64,000 nt of DNA from Plasmodium brasilianum (lineage: Eukaryota > Apicomplexa > Aconoidasida > Haemosporida > Plasmodiidae). Location: NCBI RefSeq assembly GCF_023973825.1, contig NC_090124.1, positions 271,001 through 335,000 on the forward strand. The letters are read 5' to 3'. Below are positions 37,062 to 64,000 of this stretch, piece after piece (within the stretch, counting starts at the first letter, position 1; each line of letters opens with the position of its first letter). The translations under genes and the position numbers were made by a program. The notes beneath the pieces were generated by a model, which ran no database searches, was not told the origin of the DNA, and saw only the letters and a list, made by a program, of their open reading frames with translations.

Positions 37062-37100
37062 GGGGTTCGGAGGCCCCGAAAATTTGAATTTCAAATTTCA
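37062..37100. other. GC-rich hairpin plus AT palindrome
   Basis: ggggttcggaggcccc (37062-37077) can fold as a GGGG/CCCC or TTCGG/CCGAA stem and is followed by aaatttgaatttcaaattt, a near-perfect palindrome. GC content is far above the surroundings. No tRNA or known snRNA pattern fits. Confidence 0.5.
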
Positions 37101-37934
37101 CCTTTGCAATTTTTGCATAAGTATATGCTCGTGCATGAAAGAAGTACATAAACAATGTGAATCGTTAATTATGTGTACTTACAACAATTTTTTTTTTTTT
37201 TTTTTTTAAATATGCAAAAAAAGGTATTATTTTATTGTATACTATATAGCACCACATACATATATGTATATATACATAATATGTATAACACTATTCATGT
37301 ATAAGATTTTATTGCCTGGGCAGGCACTGCTCTTTCACCAAAATTTGTACATATGTACATTTGCATAATTTCTTTTTGTTCATCCAAATTTATTAATCTT
37401 AAATTTTATAAAACATCAACATGATTTAGACTTAATATACATTCGCACAAACAAGAAGTAGGATTGAGGTAATTGGGCTTACGTAGACATGTACACTGTT
37501 TATAAAATAAAAAAAAAAAAAAAAGTGTTTATATAAACAAAGTACCCTTTTTCAATACGATACAGAAATTTATTATTATACAACGCGATAAGAAAAAAAG
37601 TTCATCGAGGCTAAATGCGCTATGGTGTATGCTCGCAGTTGCGTAAATATTGTACATATGCACACATATATACATACATATATGTACTTATATATATAAG
37701 AGTATATACTACACGGCTGCACATTACGCAACTGCAAAAAAAAGGTTACTACCTTCCTGTATACAATTATTTCATAACAACATTCAAAAAAGGGAGAAAA
37801 AATAGAAACATCATTAGTCTCCTCTACACAGTTATAAGCACATACAAATATAAATCTATGTATATATTCTCTCATACGTACAAACACACGTACATGTGCA
37901 CGTATGTACATCATTGTGCACTGTAACGTAGAAC

Positions 37935-37971
<37 letters not shown>

Positions 37972-38736
37972 CTACATATTTTGCTTGCTTTGCTGTTACC
38001 GCCAGGCCCTTTTTTATTTAAAAAAATAATTGAGGGTCTTCGCACATGTATACAAGTAAATACGTTTTACATTTTACTCTTAAAAATATGCTTCTTCTCA
38101 AGGGTTCTTTTTCCCCTTTTTTTTTCCATTTTTTTTTTTTTTTTTCTATTTAAATTCAAAATAACCATAAAACACTATTAAAACGTAATAAAAACATAAT
38201 AAAAACATAATAAAAACACAATTAAAATATAAATAAAATATAAATAAAATGTAATTCAACAAAAACAAAGAGGAGAAAAGAACATATATTATAATTTACG
38301 TTTTACTTCAAAACAATTTTTGCAATTTCATTTATTTAAAATTCGCAATTGAATTATGACAAATGTGAAAATTCAAAGTATATTATATATAATAATATGC
38401 ATGGATTTTATAATTTGGCCAAAATTTTACAATATATTTCGTACAGTGCTGTAGATAAATATGTACACAATATATATATATATATATATATATACTACAT
38501 ACATAAATATACTGCAAACCCACACGATTGTACTAGTACATTTATTTTTTTTTCCCCTATTTCTTGCCAATATTACATAAATGAAAATACGATCTATTTG
38601 CATTTTTCTTCGAATTTTTTTTTTATTTTTTTATTTTAATTTCGTTTTACTTCATTTTATTTTGTTTAATTTTACTTCATTTTTCTGAATTAAATTTTTA
38701 TTTTCGATAAAAATAACAGTCGCGCCATCATAAAAT

Positions 38737-38937
38737 ATGTACCCACTCCCTAATGATTTCATTTTTATAACAACGAACTATCAATATTTTTATTTACTCT
38801 TTTTATTATTTTTTTTTTTTATATTGCTATTTAATATTCATCCTTTTATTTTTATATCTTTCATATTTTGCCCGTGGAATTTTAAAAAGCACAACAGAAT
38901 ATATTTGCTTCCTTCGTATCATCATGTTTTACCTTAA
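38737..38937 (+). CDS. Possible 66-residue membrane protein
   Basis: ATG 38737 opens MYPLPNDFIFITTNYQ, then about 30 hydrophobic residues rich in Phe/Leu/Ile, then a less AT-rich end with CPWNFKKHNRIYLLPSYHH. The hydrophilic ends flanking one or two membrane spans look more protein-like than the T-tract translations elsewhere, and the frame lies between two same-strand genes. The Phe-rich core is partly a translation of a T tract, so it could be chance. No family is recognised. Confidence 0.25.
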   Translation: MYPLPNDFIFITTNYQYFYLLFLLFFFFILLFNIHPFIFISFIFCPWNFKKHNRIYLLPSYHHVLP

Positions 38938-39159
38938 CCCTTACCCTTTACCATTTACCCTTTTAAATTTTAACAAAAAAACTTATATATCATTTTATTT
39001 TTATTTTTATTTTTTTGAACATAAAAATGCGTACGAACTTTTTTTTGTATATATAAAACTACTTTTTAAAATAGCAAAAATTTGAAAAAAAAAAATTTGA
39101 ATAAAGAGTTTATATATGGGCAAAATGTTCTCACAAAATTTAACCCATTGAACTTGATC

Positions 39160-39190
<31 letters not shown>

Positions 39191-39905
39191 CAAATTAAAA
39201 TTAAAACGAGAACGAAAAAAATTAATATAAAAATAAAGATTAAAATAAGGATAAAAATAAAAGTAAAACTAAAATAGAGATGAAAAATGAATTAATGAGC
39301 AGAATGAACTGACTACGTTAAGTTAATTAGGTACTATGATCAGAATTAAAAACAGCAAGTAAACGAGAAAGTACTTTTTTCTCATTTTGTGTACTGTTGT
39401 GGAGTATTTAGACCTATGTGTTTGCGCCTATATACGTATGCATGTATGTACGTACGGATGCATTATGTATAATGTGTATATCTACATGCTAGATATTCAA
39501 GGCTTCGCGCATATGGAAATGGATAAAGCATAAATTAAAGTACATGTTTAATATTATTTTACAGATATATCCTCTTATTATTTAGAGGATATTCTTGATT
39601 CTTATCATTTTACTTCTCATTTTGTATTTTCTGTATTTGTATATACGTTAGACTGCTCCGCTATTTTCATATTTGTTCTGTGTTATTGCTGCCATTATGT
39701 GTGAAAAGTGTGCCTATATGTATAAGCACGTATGCATATATATATATAAGCATTTATGCATATGTTTATATGTGTATATGCACATGTGTACATATATATA
39801 TATATATACATATATATGTATATATATATATATATATGTACACATAATCTTTACGGACATATATACATAGGTATATAACGACAGATATACCCATTTTTGC
39901 GTACA

Positions 39906-54435
<14,530 letters not shown>

Positions 54436-55461
54436 GGTAAGTTTTGCAAAAAAATTAATAACCAGAAAAAAAAAAGGGTACATGTTTGAAGTCAACACGG
54501 GGGAAGATCACATGAAGAATCCATGAGGACCATTATACGCCTACTAAAAGGTGGCACATCATTATGAAAAATTAAATTACTGGAGTTGTTCAATCTGTGG
54601 AAGCTACGGACTCTGCTGAAGCTTATGAAGCGATCCTTCTATTTTAATTACCCCATTTTATTAACCCTATTTTTTGAACGCTGTATATATTTTCTCCTTT
54701 ACGTTTTTTGTTTGCTCTTTTTGAACTTTACTTCAAATATTACTTTAATTGTATGATCAGTAAAATTAGTGCAATTCATGCAGTTATGGTGAATGTAAAC
54801 CTGACCTCACATGTTTTAATTCATTTTCATTTATTGTGTCCCGCTTATTGTGTGTACTATCTTTTTATATATACGTTTATTTAGTATGTACATTCAGTTA
54901 ATCGTATTAATGTACATACTTGTTTACATTCAACCTACATTCATAAATGCACACCATTTTTTCAAGTGCATTCATGAAAGAGATATCGTTTCAGTATTAC
55001 ATTTATGTGTATATATATATTTACATATATGAATATGTATTCATTAATATATATATATATATATATATATATGTTATACATATAACAATTTGCGTATTAA
55101 TCCTTGTTATTTTCGATCTCATACACAACCGCTCATTCACGTATTATTGTTTCCCGTAATTCAGTAGTGCATTATTCATTGACTTAATTTCATTTTTTTT
55201 CAATTTATTTTCAGATACTCATACGGCAATGTCAAATAAACATATTTACATTGAAATAATTAAAGTATAACTGTAGTTTGACGCACTAGCTAATGTGTAT
55301 ATACATATATATATATATATATACATTATGTAGACATATATTGTTACATACATTATGCAGACATATATTCATATATACACACACGTACAAAGTCCCTTTT
55401 GGGCCTTTTTATTTTACTACAAATTTACGAAATGACTAAACTTCTCTCCATCTATCACTTA
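54436..55461. other. Convergent spacer after the Virilizer-like gene
   Basis: AT-rich with TA runs at 55046-55070 and 55302-55322; less repetitive than other spacers. No gene seen. Confidence 0.7.
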
Positions 55462-55923
55462 TCACTTTCTCCATTTCAAGTGCTTCGTGTTTAACTCATC
55501 GTTCGGTTTTAGTAGCCGCCATACGTGAGGTCTTAGTAAATGTAATTTCTTCTCGTGTTCATTTAAAATGTTTTTTCTATTTTTTCTGTCTATATATGTT
55601 TGTTTATTAGTTATACCTGCATAATTACAAAGGGAATATCCTGCTTTTAAAATGTGTACTAATTTCGTTAGAGAAATTATAGATGGAGTTATAAAACCTA
55701 ATGATTTCATAAATGCTTGTTCATTAAATTTCCCCTCCTTTCTCAATTTGTCCAAATACATTTCTAAGGATTTTTCATTATTTAAAGCTGTTGTATTAAA
55801 TGGGTATATTAACGGATATGCTAATCTGGTCTGTAATAAATTTATAAGCATGTTAATGCGAGAAATCAAAAGGAGAAGCCTCTTTTCCTTATTTAAGTCA
55901 TTCATCTTGTCATGTACTATCAC
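55462..55923 (-). CDS. Unidentified protein, 153 residues
   Basis: The frame runs from ATG 55923 (MIVHDKMNDLNKEKR; a second ATG is at 55905) to the TGA at 55462. The product is basic at the C-terminus (RKNRKNILNEHEKKLHLLRPHVWRLLKPND) with an N-terminal helix containing LLLLISRINMLINLLQ and a middle part with FITPSIISLTKLVHIL. There are no low-complexity insertions, unusual for this genome and typical of short conserved house-keeping proteins. A mitochondrial or ribosome-associated protein would suit the basic composition but this is a guess. An A tract of 27 lies just upstream (55951-55976 on the plus strand). Confidence 0.75.
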   Translation of the reverse strand: MIVHDKMNDLNKEKRLLLLISRINMLINLLQTRLAYPLIYPFNTTALNNEKSLEMYLDKLRKEGKFNEQAFMKSLGFITPSIISLTKLVHILKAGYSLCNYAGITNKQTYIDRKNRKNILNEHEKKLHLLRPHVWRLLKPNDELNTKHLKWRK

Positions 55924-57184
55924 AACTGTTCGTTTCGAAATTTATTACGCAAAAAAAAAAAAAAAAAAAAAAAAAATAGAAAAAAAGTGTAAGTAGGGAA
56001 AGTGGAGAAATGGAAAAACAAATATTAATAACATATAGCACTAATAAATATCCTTTACGCAGCAACAAAATTTCACGTTGTTTTCCATTTATATTTAACC
56101 GTTTTAAAAAAAAGTTTAGTGTTTTATCTGTTACATACACAACAAGAAAAAAATCGCTAAGGAAACCCTTAAAAACGTACTTTCCGCATAAATGATGAAA
56201 ATCCTGGTCATTGGAAGGAAAGGTTAAATTATATATATACATGTATATATATATATAAATATATATATAAATATAAATATATGCTATGTATAATACATAA
56301 TAGTAGCGGTGTGCAAATACTAACGCGAAAAAAGAAAAAAAAAGAAGGAACTACAGAGTGAAAATAAGTGATTTTTTGTTACTTTATTATATTTTATTCT
56401 ATTCCATTTTATTTCATTTTTTTTCATTATCTCGTTCGCATAGCACTGTTGTACATTTAACAAAAAACGTATCCTGCTAAAACATTTTTCGGCTCCAAAA
56501 TATTTTGCCTTTTAAATAGTATATGCATATGGCAAAAAATGGATTAGGCAGTTTGAGACAATAATTCCACGAAGCTTGTTATCCCTTTAAAGTATTGCAA
56601 CTAGTATGGTAAGATAAAATAATAATTAATTTGTTTTATTTTTTAATATTTTACTTCTTTCATTTTTTACTTCTTTCATTTTTTAATTTTTTCTTTAATT
56701 ATGGCTAGTAAATGAACCATATGTGGAACAAAAATTCCAGTTACTACCAAAAATTACTCTGTTTTTACATTTATTCATTTATAGCATATAATGAAAAAAA
56801 TTTAATGTAAAATATAAATATGCAAGCACACTCAAACGATACAAATAATTTATACAAAGTATATTTATAAATTTTCAATTTTCCATTTTTTCAACCGTTC
56901 ATTTTTTCTATTGTTCAATTTTTCATTTTTTCAGTTTTTAATGTTTACTTTTCAAATTTTTTTAAAACAGATATTATTATATCCTCCATATTTAACATTT
57001 CCATTATGGTTATTATGGTACCTTGTTTAAAGATATGCTCCATTCAACTGATCATAAATATGAAATTCATTTTGTTATTAATTGATTTTGTTATGTTGTT
57101 ATTTAAAGCCATTTTGGAGAAATTCCAAAAATATGCCCCATGCTAGTACTATATTTTATAACCAATTATATACACAAATGTATA

Positions 57185-57228
<44 letters not shown>

Positions 57229-57638
57229 GAGAGGTAATACAATTTTTGGGCAAAATAAATATGCGGATGAGTTCTCAAGGTGGTGGGCTTATACATTTAG
57301 GCGTACATGCGTAAACGTATATACATATACATACATATATGTAAATATATATATACATACATATATTGACCATACAAATATTCACAAATAACCAGTGTGA
57401 ATCGTCCCTTTTACTTTTCATATGTTTCCCTGCTATATGGAGTACCCTCCTGACGTAGTTCTCTTCTTACCCTTCCCTCATCTCTTTAACTGTACTTTCC
57501 TCAAACGATTCTGTTGTTTATGTTTTGATAATATTCATTTAAAATTTAAGAATATGTACATGCGCACAAGAACATGCATACATACATACATGTTTGGAAG
57601 CTCATGAGATATATATGTAGGTATCATTCTGAATTTTT
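55924..57638. other. Spacer between the 153-residue gene and SSNA1
   Basis: Contains a 25-base A tract (55951-55975), a possible 61-residue frame (56010-56195, listed separately), A/T-rich sequence and TA runs (57193-57221). The stretch 57230-57300 and 57420-57640 is somewhat less AT-rich and may be 3' UTR of SSNA1. Confidence 0.65.
56010..56195 (+). CDS. Possible 61-residue basic protein
   Basis: ATG 56010 opens MEKQILITYSTNKYPLRS and the frame ends ...RKKSLRKPLKTYFPHK before a TGA-flanked stop. It is strongly basic, has no simple repeat and its base composition resembles coding rather than spacer DNA. The end YTTRKKSLRKPLKTYFP faintly recalls the end of bacterial-type ribosomal protein bL33, which would imply an organelle ribosome, but the resemblance is too weak to claim. 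It would be transcribed divergently from the 153-residue gene with under 90 bp between starts. Confidence 0.35.
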   Translation: MEKQILITYSTNKYPLRSNKISRCFPFIFNRFKKKFSVLSVTYTTRKKSLRKPLKTYFPHK

Positions 57639-58252
57639 TCAGTTGTGCAAATTTCTCAGTTCTCTGAGCGATTTAAAATCATCATCTGACGCCCCACTAT
57701 ATAGTTTACTACCTAAGTGGTTTTCCTCTCTTTTTAAAATGTGTAATAACGATTTAGCGGACTCTCTTATTTTGGTATATGCTGCAGACGTTTCTTTAAT
57801 TGTCCGGTCATATTCCAAACGCGTTTGGAGTTTTTTTGTTATGCTGTGACACACTTCTTGTAACTTTTCATTTAACAGGGCTATCTCTTTCTGCATTCTC
57901 TCTTTATCCTCTTCCTCATGTTGAATGAAAAAAAAAAAAATATAATATAAAATAAAATGCAATAATACAAAACAATACAATACAAAATGAGGTATAATAA
58001 AACTAAACAAAGCAGAACAAAGCAGTACAGAGGTAAAAATAAAACTACGTAGAAAATGGAACATGAAAAAAAGGACAAACAAAAATTCTAAAGGCTCGTG
58101 CACACAGATGTAAACATTTGTTGCAATTTTCCAAGTTTTTGTACCTTTAAAATTTGCTCATGAATTTGTTGTCTTTTTATTCTTAATATCTCAATGCATT
58201 TTGATAATTCATCTTCACTTTTTATTAAGGGCATTCCCTTTTTACGATCCAT
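57639..58252 (-). CDS. SSNA1: SSNA1/DIP13-like microtubule and basal-body protein
   Basis: Two exons on the minus strand: 58252-58145 and 57914-57639, phase 0, GT/AG, giving 127 residues (human SSNA1 has 119). The whole protein is a coiled coil. Exon 1 encodes DELSKCIEILRIKRQQIHEQILK and exon 2 begins EEDKERMQKEIALLNEKL. The conserved core reads RLEYDRTIKETSAAYTKI and ESAKSLLHILKREE, corresponding to human RNEFDRTIAETEAAYLKI and ESSQTLLSVLKRE. Family members form fibrils on microtubules, promote branching or stabilise them, and localise to centrosomes and basal bodies. In a parasite with cortical microtubules and flagellated male gametes either site is plausible. A longer open frame starting inside the intron is not the real N-terminus because it lacks the conserved first helix. 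Confidence 0.92.
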
Positions 58253-59540
58253 TTTTTAAGGGAAAATTTTTCAAAAATTAAAAAGTACTTCTGGAAAGAC
58301 ATGTATTGTACTACTTATGTATGTCTGTGTCTATGTCTATGTGTGTGTGTGTTTTTTTTTTTTTTTTTTTTTAACTCTTAATTTACTTATTAACATTCAT
58401 CGGAAGAGTTTGTTCAAGTGGTCATGTAAAAATTGCAAAAAACAAAACGAATCATTTTATTTAGACATTAAAAAAAAAAAAAAAATGTTGAAAAAGGGAA
58501 AAATATTTTTAAAATAACTTTAATATGTTATTTAAACTAAATGAACATTATATCTAGTGAGAACTTATCTCTTTCAATTCACAAAAGGGAATTTAAATGT
58601 TTAAATGAAAAAAAAAAAAAAAAAAAACTCAAGTAAATATAAATGATGAAATAAATATAAAAGGGATAATTAACAAAGGAAGAAGTTTCCCCATGGACAT
58701 ACCATTTGTTAAATTATAATTTATGTCGTTTTACTATTTAGTTTAACTTCTTTGTTTTGTTTTATTGTATTATAGTTTTTTTTTTTTTTTTTTTTACAAC
58801 ATATACATGCACCATAGCACAATTCACTGCTCACTCGAAAAAATGTCTACATTTAAAAAGTTAATTGTTTAATAAACGAAAAAAAAAGTAAATAAATATG
58901 CGCACAAGTACTTATAAATGCATATACGTGTCTATATATTCGTATAAACTTCTATACACACATGTACAGAATTTCTATTTTTTTTTTTTTTTTTTATGAA
59001 CAGTACATAATATTTTATTTCTATGCACTAGTAAAACTATAAAACAAAGTAAGAAATGAACTTAAAATTTTATGAACAGTTAAGTTCATAACCAATTTTT
59101 TTTTTTTTTTTTCTATACAGCTAGAAAATGACAAAAACTACGAAAGTTATTCAATATTTACATCATTCATTCTACTGTTAAATGAATTGTACACTCATCA
59201 GAAACTATATAAAATTTAAAAAAAAATAAAAAAGATGATACTCAATAATAATTAAAAATAGAAACAAACTATTTCATTTAATAAGTTAAATGCAAATTTA
59301 AGAATTATATAATAATGGGGAGAATGTATATTTTTTTTTTATTAAATTAGCTGTAAAGTTTTTTTTTTTAATAAACAAAATGTTAGTATTGTGGTAATTG
59401 ATAAAAATTATAAAATTTTTACTACACTTAATATAAGTAATCATTAATAAAAAATATTTTATAATTTAAAAATGGGAAAAAAAAAAAATTAAAACAAAAA
59501 AGAAATAGAAAAATAAGAAAAAATGGCAAAGGAAAAATAC
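58253..59540. other. Spacer between SSNA1 and the 88-residue gene
   Basis: Contains T tracts (58352-58371, 58778-58793, 58978-58995, 59096-59112), a TG-rich stretch at 58316-58350 and A tracts (58472-58485, 58609-58627). No gene seen. Confidence 0.7.
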
Positions 59541-59807
59541 CTACTTAGCCTTTATCTCGTTTATTTTTTTTGTGAAGTTGTCATTGACATGACTCATAAC
59601 ACTTTTTATGTGATCAGACAAATTGTTACTATTCATAAATATTTCAACATGTTCGTTTCCATCTTTAATATTATCAACAGGCGCTATTCCTGAAGAGCAT
59701 TCGAAAATCTTTTCACCATTAATAAATGTCGTAGACAATATCAGTTTTTGTCTCTTATCTTTATTTAGGTCGCTACCAGTTTTTTCACCATCACTCGTAG
59801 TATCCAT
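59541..59807 (-). CDS. Small unidentified protein, 88 residues
   Basis: The frame from ATG 59807 (MDTTSDGEKTGSDLNKDKR) to the TAG at 59541 is free of repeats. After a charged N-terminus comes KLILSTTFINGEKIFECSSG, probably beta-strands, then a linker and a helix LSDHIKSVMSHVNDNFTKKINEI. The layout (two strands with an SG turn, then a helix with a ND-x-x-T block) faintly resembles GON7, the small fifth subunit of the KEOPS tRNA t6A complex. I give this only as a lead. The gene is divergent from ubiquitin-L40 across about 2 kb. Confidence 0.7.
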   Translation of the reverse strand: MDTTSDGEKTGSDLNKDKRQKLILSTTFINGEKIFECSSGIAPVDNIKDGNEHVEIFMNSNNLSDHIKSVMSHVNDNFTKKINEIKAK

Positions 59808-62910
<3,103 letters not shown>

Positions 62911-63861
62911 ACTCTCAAATATGTGCAATGAAAGAAGTGTTATGGAAAAATAAAAAAATAGAGCCACCTTTTTTTTTTTTTTTTTTTTTTTTTTGCTTCT
63001 ATATCGTAGTTTCTTTTTTTCCTTCCCCCATTTTTTTTCACATTTTTACACTTCTTCATATTTTATTCAATTTTTTTTTTTTTTTTTTTAAATTATATAT
63101 AGCAGTTTTACCTGTACATTAATATTCTTATTAACATATTAGCGTAGTAACAGTGAGGTTAACGAAAACTTTAAAAAAACACATTATGGTGTGAAAGTTG
63201 TTTTTCGTATTTATTGAAATAAGAGTTACATAAGAAATGTAACGAAAGAAAATATAAAAATATAAGCACAACGAAAAAACATAGTACTGAGCTATAGCCA
63301 TGTCGCAGTGCACGTATATATACATATGTATAAACACGTTAATGCTCCCCACTTCAGATATATTTAGCATCTTTCATATGAATATTTTAAACTACGAAAT
63401 TGTAGTTGTATTAAGTTAAAAAAAAAACTGCATAATTTAAAATGGAATATTTTTGATAATGCCACCAATTGTGCAACATTAAAAAATGTATGTATATATG
63501 AACATACATATATATGTATATTCATATTAAATAAATAAAAAGTGTAAAAGGTGGAAAGAAAATTTAACTTACACTTTGTTTTTTTAAAAATTAGGCACTT
63601 TGTGGAAATAAGACAAAAACATCTTTTTGCTCATTCAAAAATGTAGATCCGCTTGTAAGCATGTACGCGTAAGCACTAAGGCGAAATAAAAGTCTTCATC
63701 TTAACAATACATGTTCATGCGAATCAATAAAGGGCGAAAAAGTTACGTAAACATAAGTAATTGTCGTGAACTACTAAAAATGAATATTAAAAATGAATGT
63801 TTGAACTTACAAAAAAAATTATTTTCTTTACTTTATAACGACTATAATTACACTACTTTCT
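62911..63861. other. Spacer downstream of ubiquitin-L40
   Basis: Contains T tracts (62970-62994, 63070-63090). At about 63596-63654 an ag-bounded stretch ending in GTAAGC reads without stops on both strands (plus: ALCGNKTKTSFCSFKNVDPL; minus: SGSTFLNEQKDVFVLFPQSA then stop), so it may be an exon, strand undecided. A frame at 63711-63935 overlaps the minus-strand candidate at the edge and is less convincing. Confidence 0.5.
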
Positions 63862-64000
63862 TTATTGGGGGAAAACGGGTGCGATGTTTGAAGTCGAAAA
63901 ACTTTTTATCTTTGACGATGATGATTTTTCATTAACACCTAAAATAGTTTTTATTTTAAAAAAAGTATTATCCTTTTTATTAGTAGATTCAACATATGAA
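63862..64000 (-). CDS. Possible C-terminal end of a gene (partial)
   Basis: On the minus strand the frame is open from the window edge for 45 codons and ends in TAA at 63864-63862: SYVESTNKKDNTFFKIK, then GVNEKSSSSKIKSFS and IAPVFPQ. The Ser/Lys-rich composition resembles the tail of a Plasmodium protein. Alternatively an intron begins at the GTGTTAATG within it and the last exon lies near 63596-63650. Too little is visible for a function. Confidence 0.35.
   Translation of the reverse strand, partial: SYVESTNKKDNTFFKIKTILGVNEKSSSSKIKSFSTSNIAPVFPQ

Larger units (their letters stand above)
36696..39905. other. Spacer between the RHOP148-like and Virilizer-like genes
   Basis: Mostly AT-rich sequence with T tracts (37192-37207, 38128-38146), A tracts (37509-37524, 39162-39190) and TA runs. 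A GC-rich inverted repeat sits at 37062-37100. A frame at 38737-38937 could encode a 66-residue membrane protein (listed separately). No other gene is supported. Confidence 0.65.

Noticed and set aside
57639..58103. SSNA1 starting with MHEPLEFLFVLFF
   Set aside because: The hydrophobic part is intron; the conserved first helix lies in a separate exon at 58145-58252.
63711..63935. 74-codon plus-strand frame near the right edge
   Set aside because: It overlaps a minus-strand frame of more protein-like composition and shows no recognisable motif; undecided, so not listed.

Overview
The window is nuclear DNA of a malaria parasite (Plasmodium). Intergenic DNA is strongly AT-rich and full of A/T tracts and simple repeats. 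Introns are short with GT/AG ends, proteins carry Asn- and Lys-rich low-complexity insertions, and the gene order (U1-70K, SKP1, Asn-rich protein, phosphatidylserine synthase, SRP receptor alpha, NDK, probable RHOP148, a giant protein, ubiquitin-L40) is, as far as I recall, that of the distal part of P. falciparum chromosome 13. I cannot name the species; the large repeat-filled intergenic gaps would suit a P. malariae/P. ovale-like or avian parasite, but that is a guess.

Layout. 1-246 (-): N-terminal part of an unidentified gene running off the left edge. 2034-3419 (-): U1 snRNP 70 kDa protein. 4986-6445 (+): SKP1 in five exons. 9276-12041 (-): Asn-rich protein in three exons. 12042-18211: a 6-kb, almost pure low-complexity gap. 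18212-20542 (+): base-exchange phosphatidylserine synthase, nine exons resolved, 5' end not found. 20980-21912 (-): unidentified protein. 24472-26214 (+): SRP receptor alpha. 28235-28690 (-): nucleoside diphosphate kinase. 33125-36695 (+): probable RHOP148 ortholog with a C-terminal DUF501-like domain, interrupted by a poly-A frame break. 39906-54435 (+): a protein of about 4,030 residues whose N-terminus resembles Virilizer, the scaffold of the m6A mRNA methyltransferase complex; it too has a poly-A frame break. 55462-55923 (-): unidentified. 57639-58252 (-): SSNA1/DIP13, a microtubule/basal-body protein, in two exons. 59541-59807 (-): small acidic-to-basic protein with a faint GON7-like tail. 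61852-62910 (+): ubiquitin-ribosomal protein eL40 fusion, two exons. 63862-64000 (-): possible 3' end of another gene.

The genes are ordinary eukaryotic single units, not operons. RNA processing (U1-70K, Virilizer-like), protein turnover (SKP1, ubiquitin-L40), ER/lipid functions (SRP receptor, PS synthase) and nucleotide metabolism (NDK) are represented without an evident functional cluster. No tRNA, rRNA, CRISPR, transposon or virus-like sequence was seen. The most notable points are the Virilizer-like giant gene with a 1.9-kb microsatellite-filled intron, the bacterial-type DUF501 domain in the RHOP148-like protein, the two poly-A frame breaks in neighbouring genes, and isolated GC-rich hairpins in otherwise AT-rich spacers.
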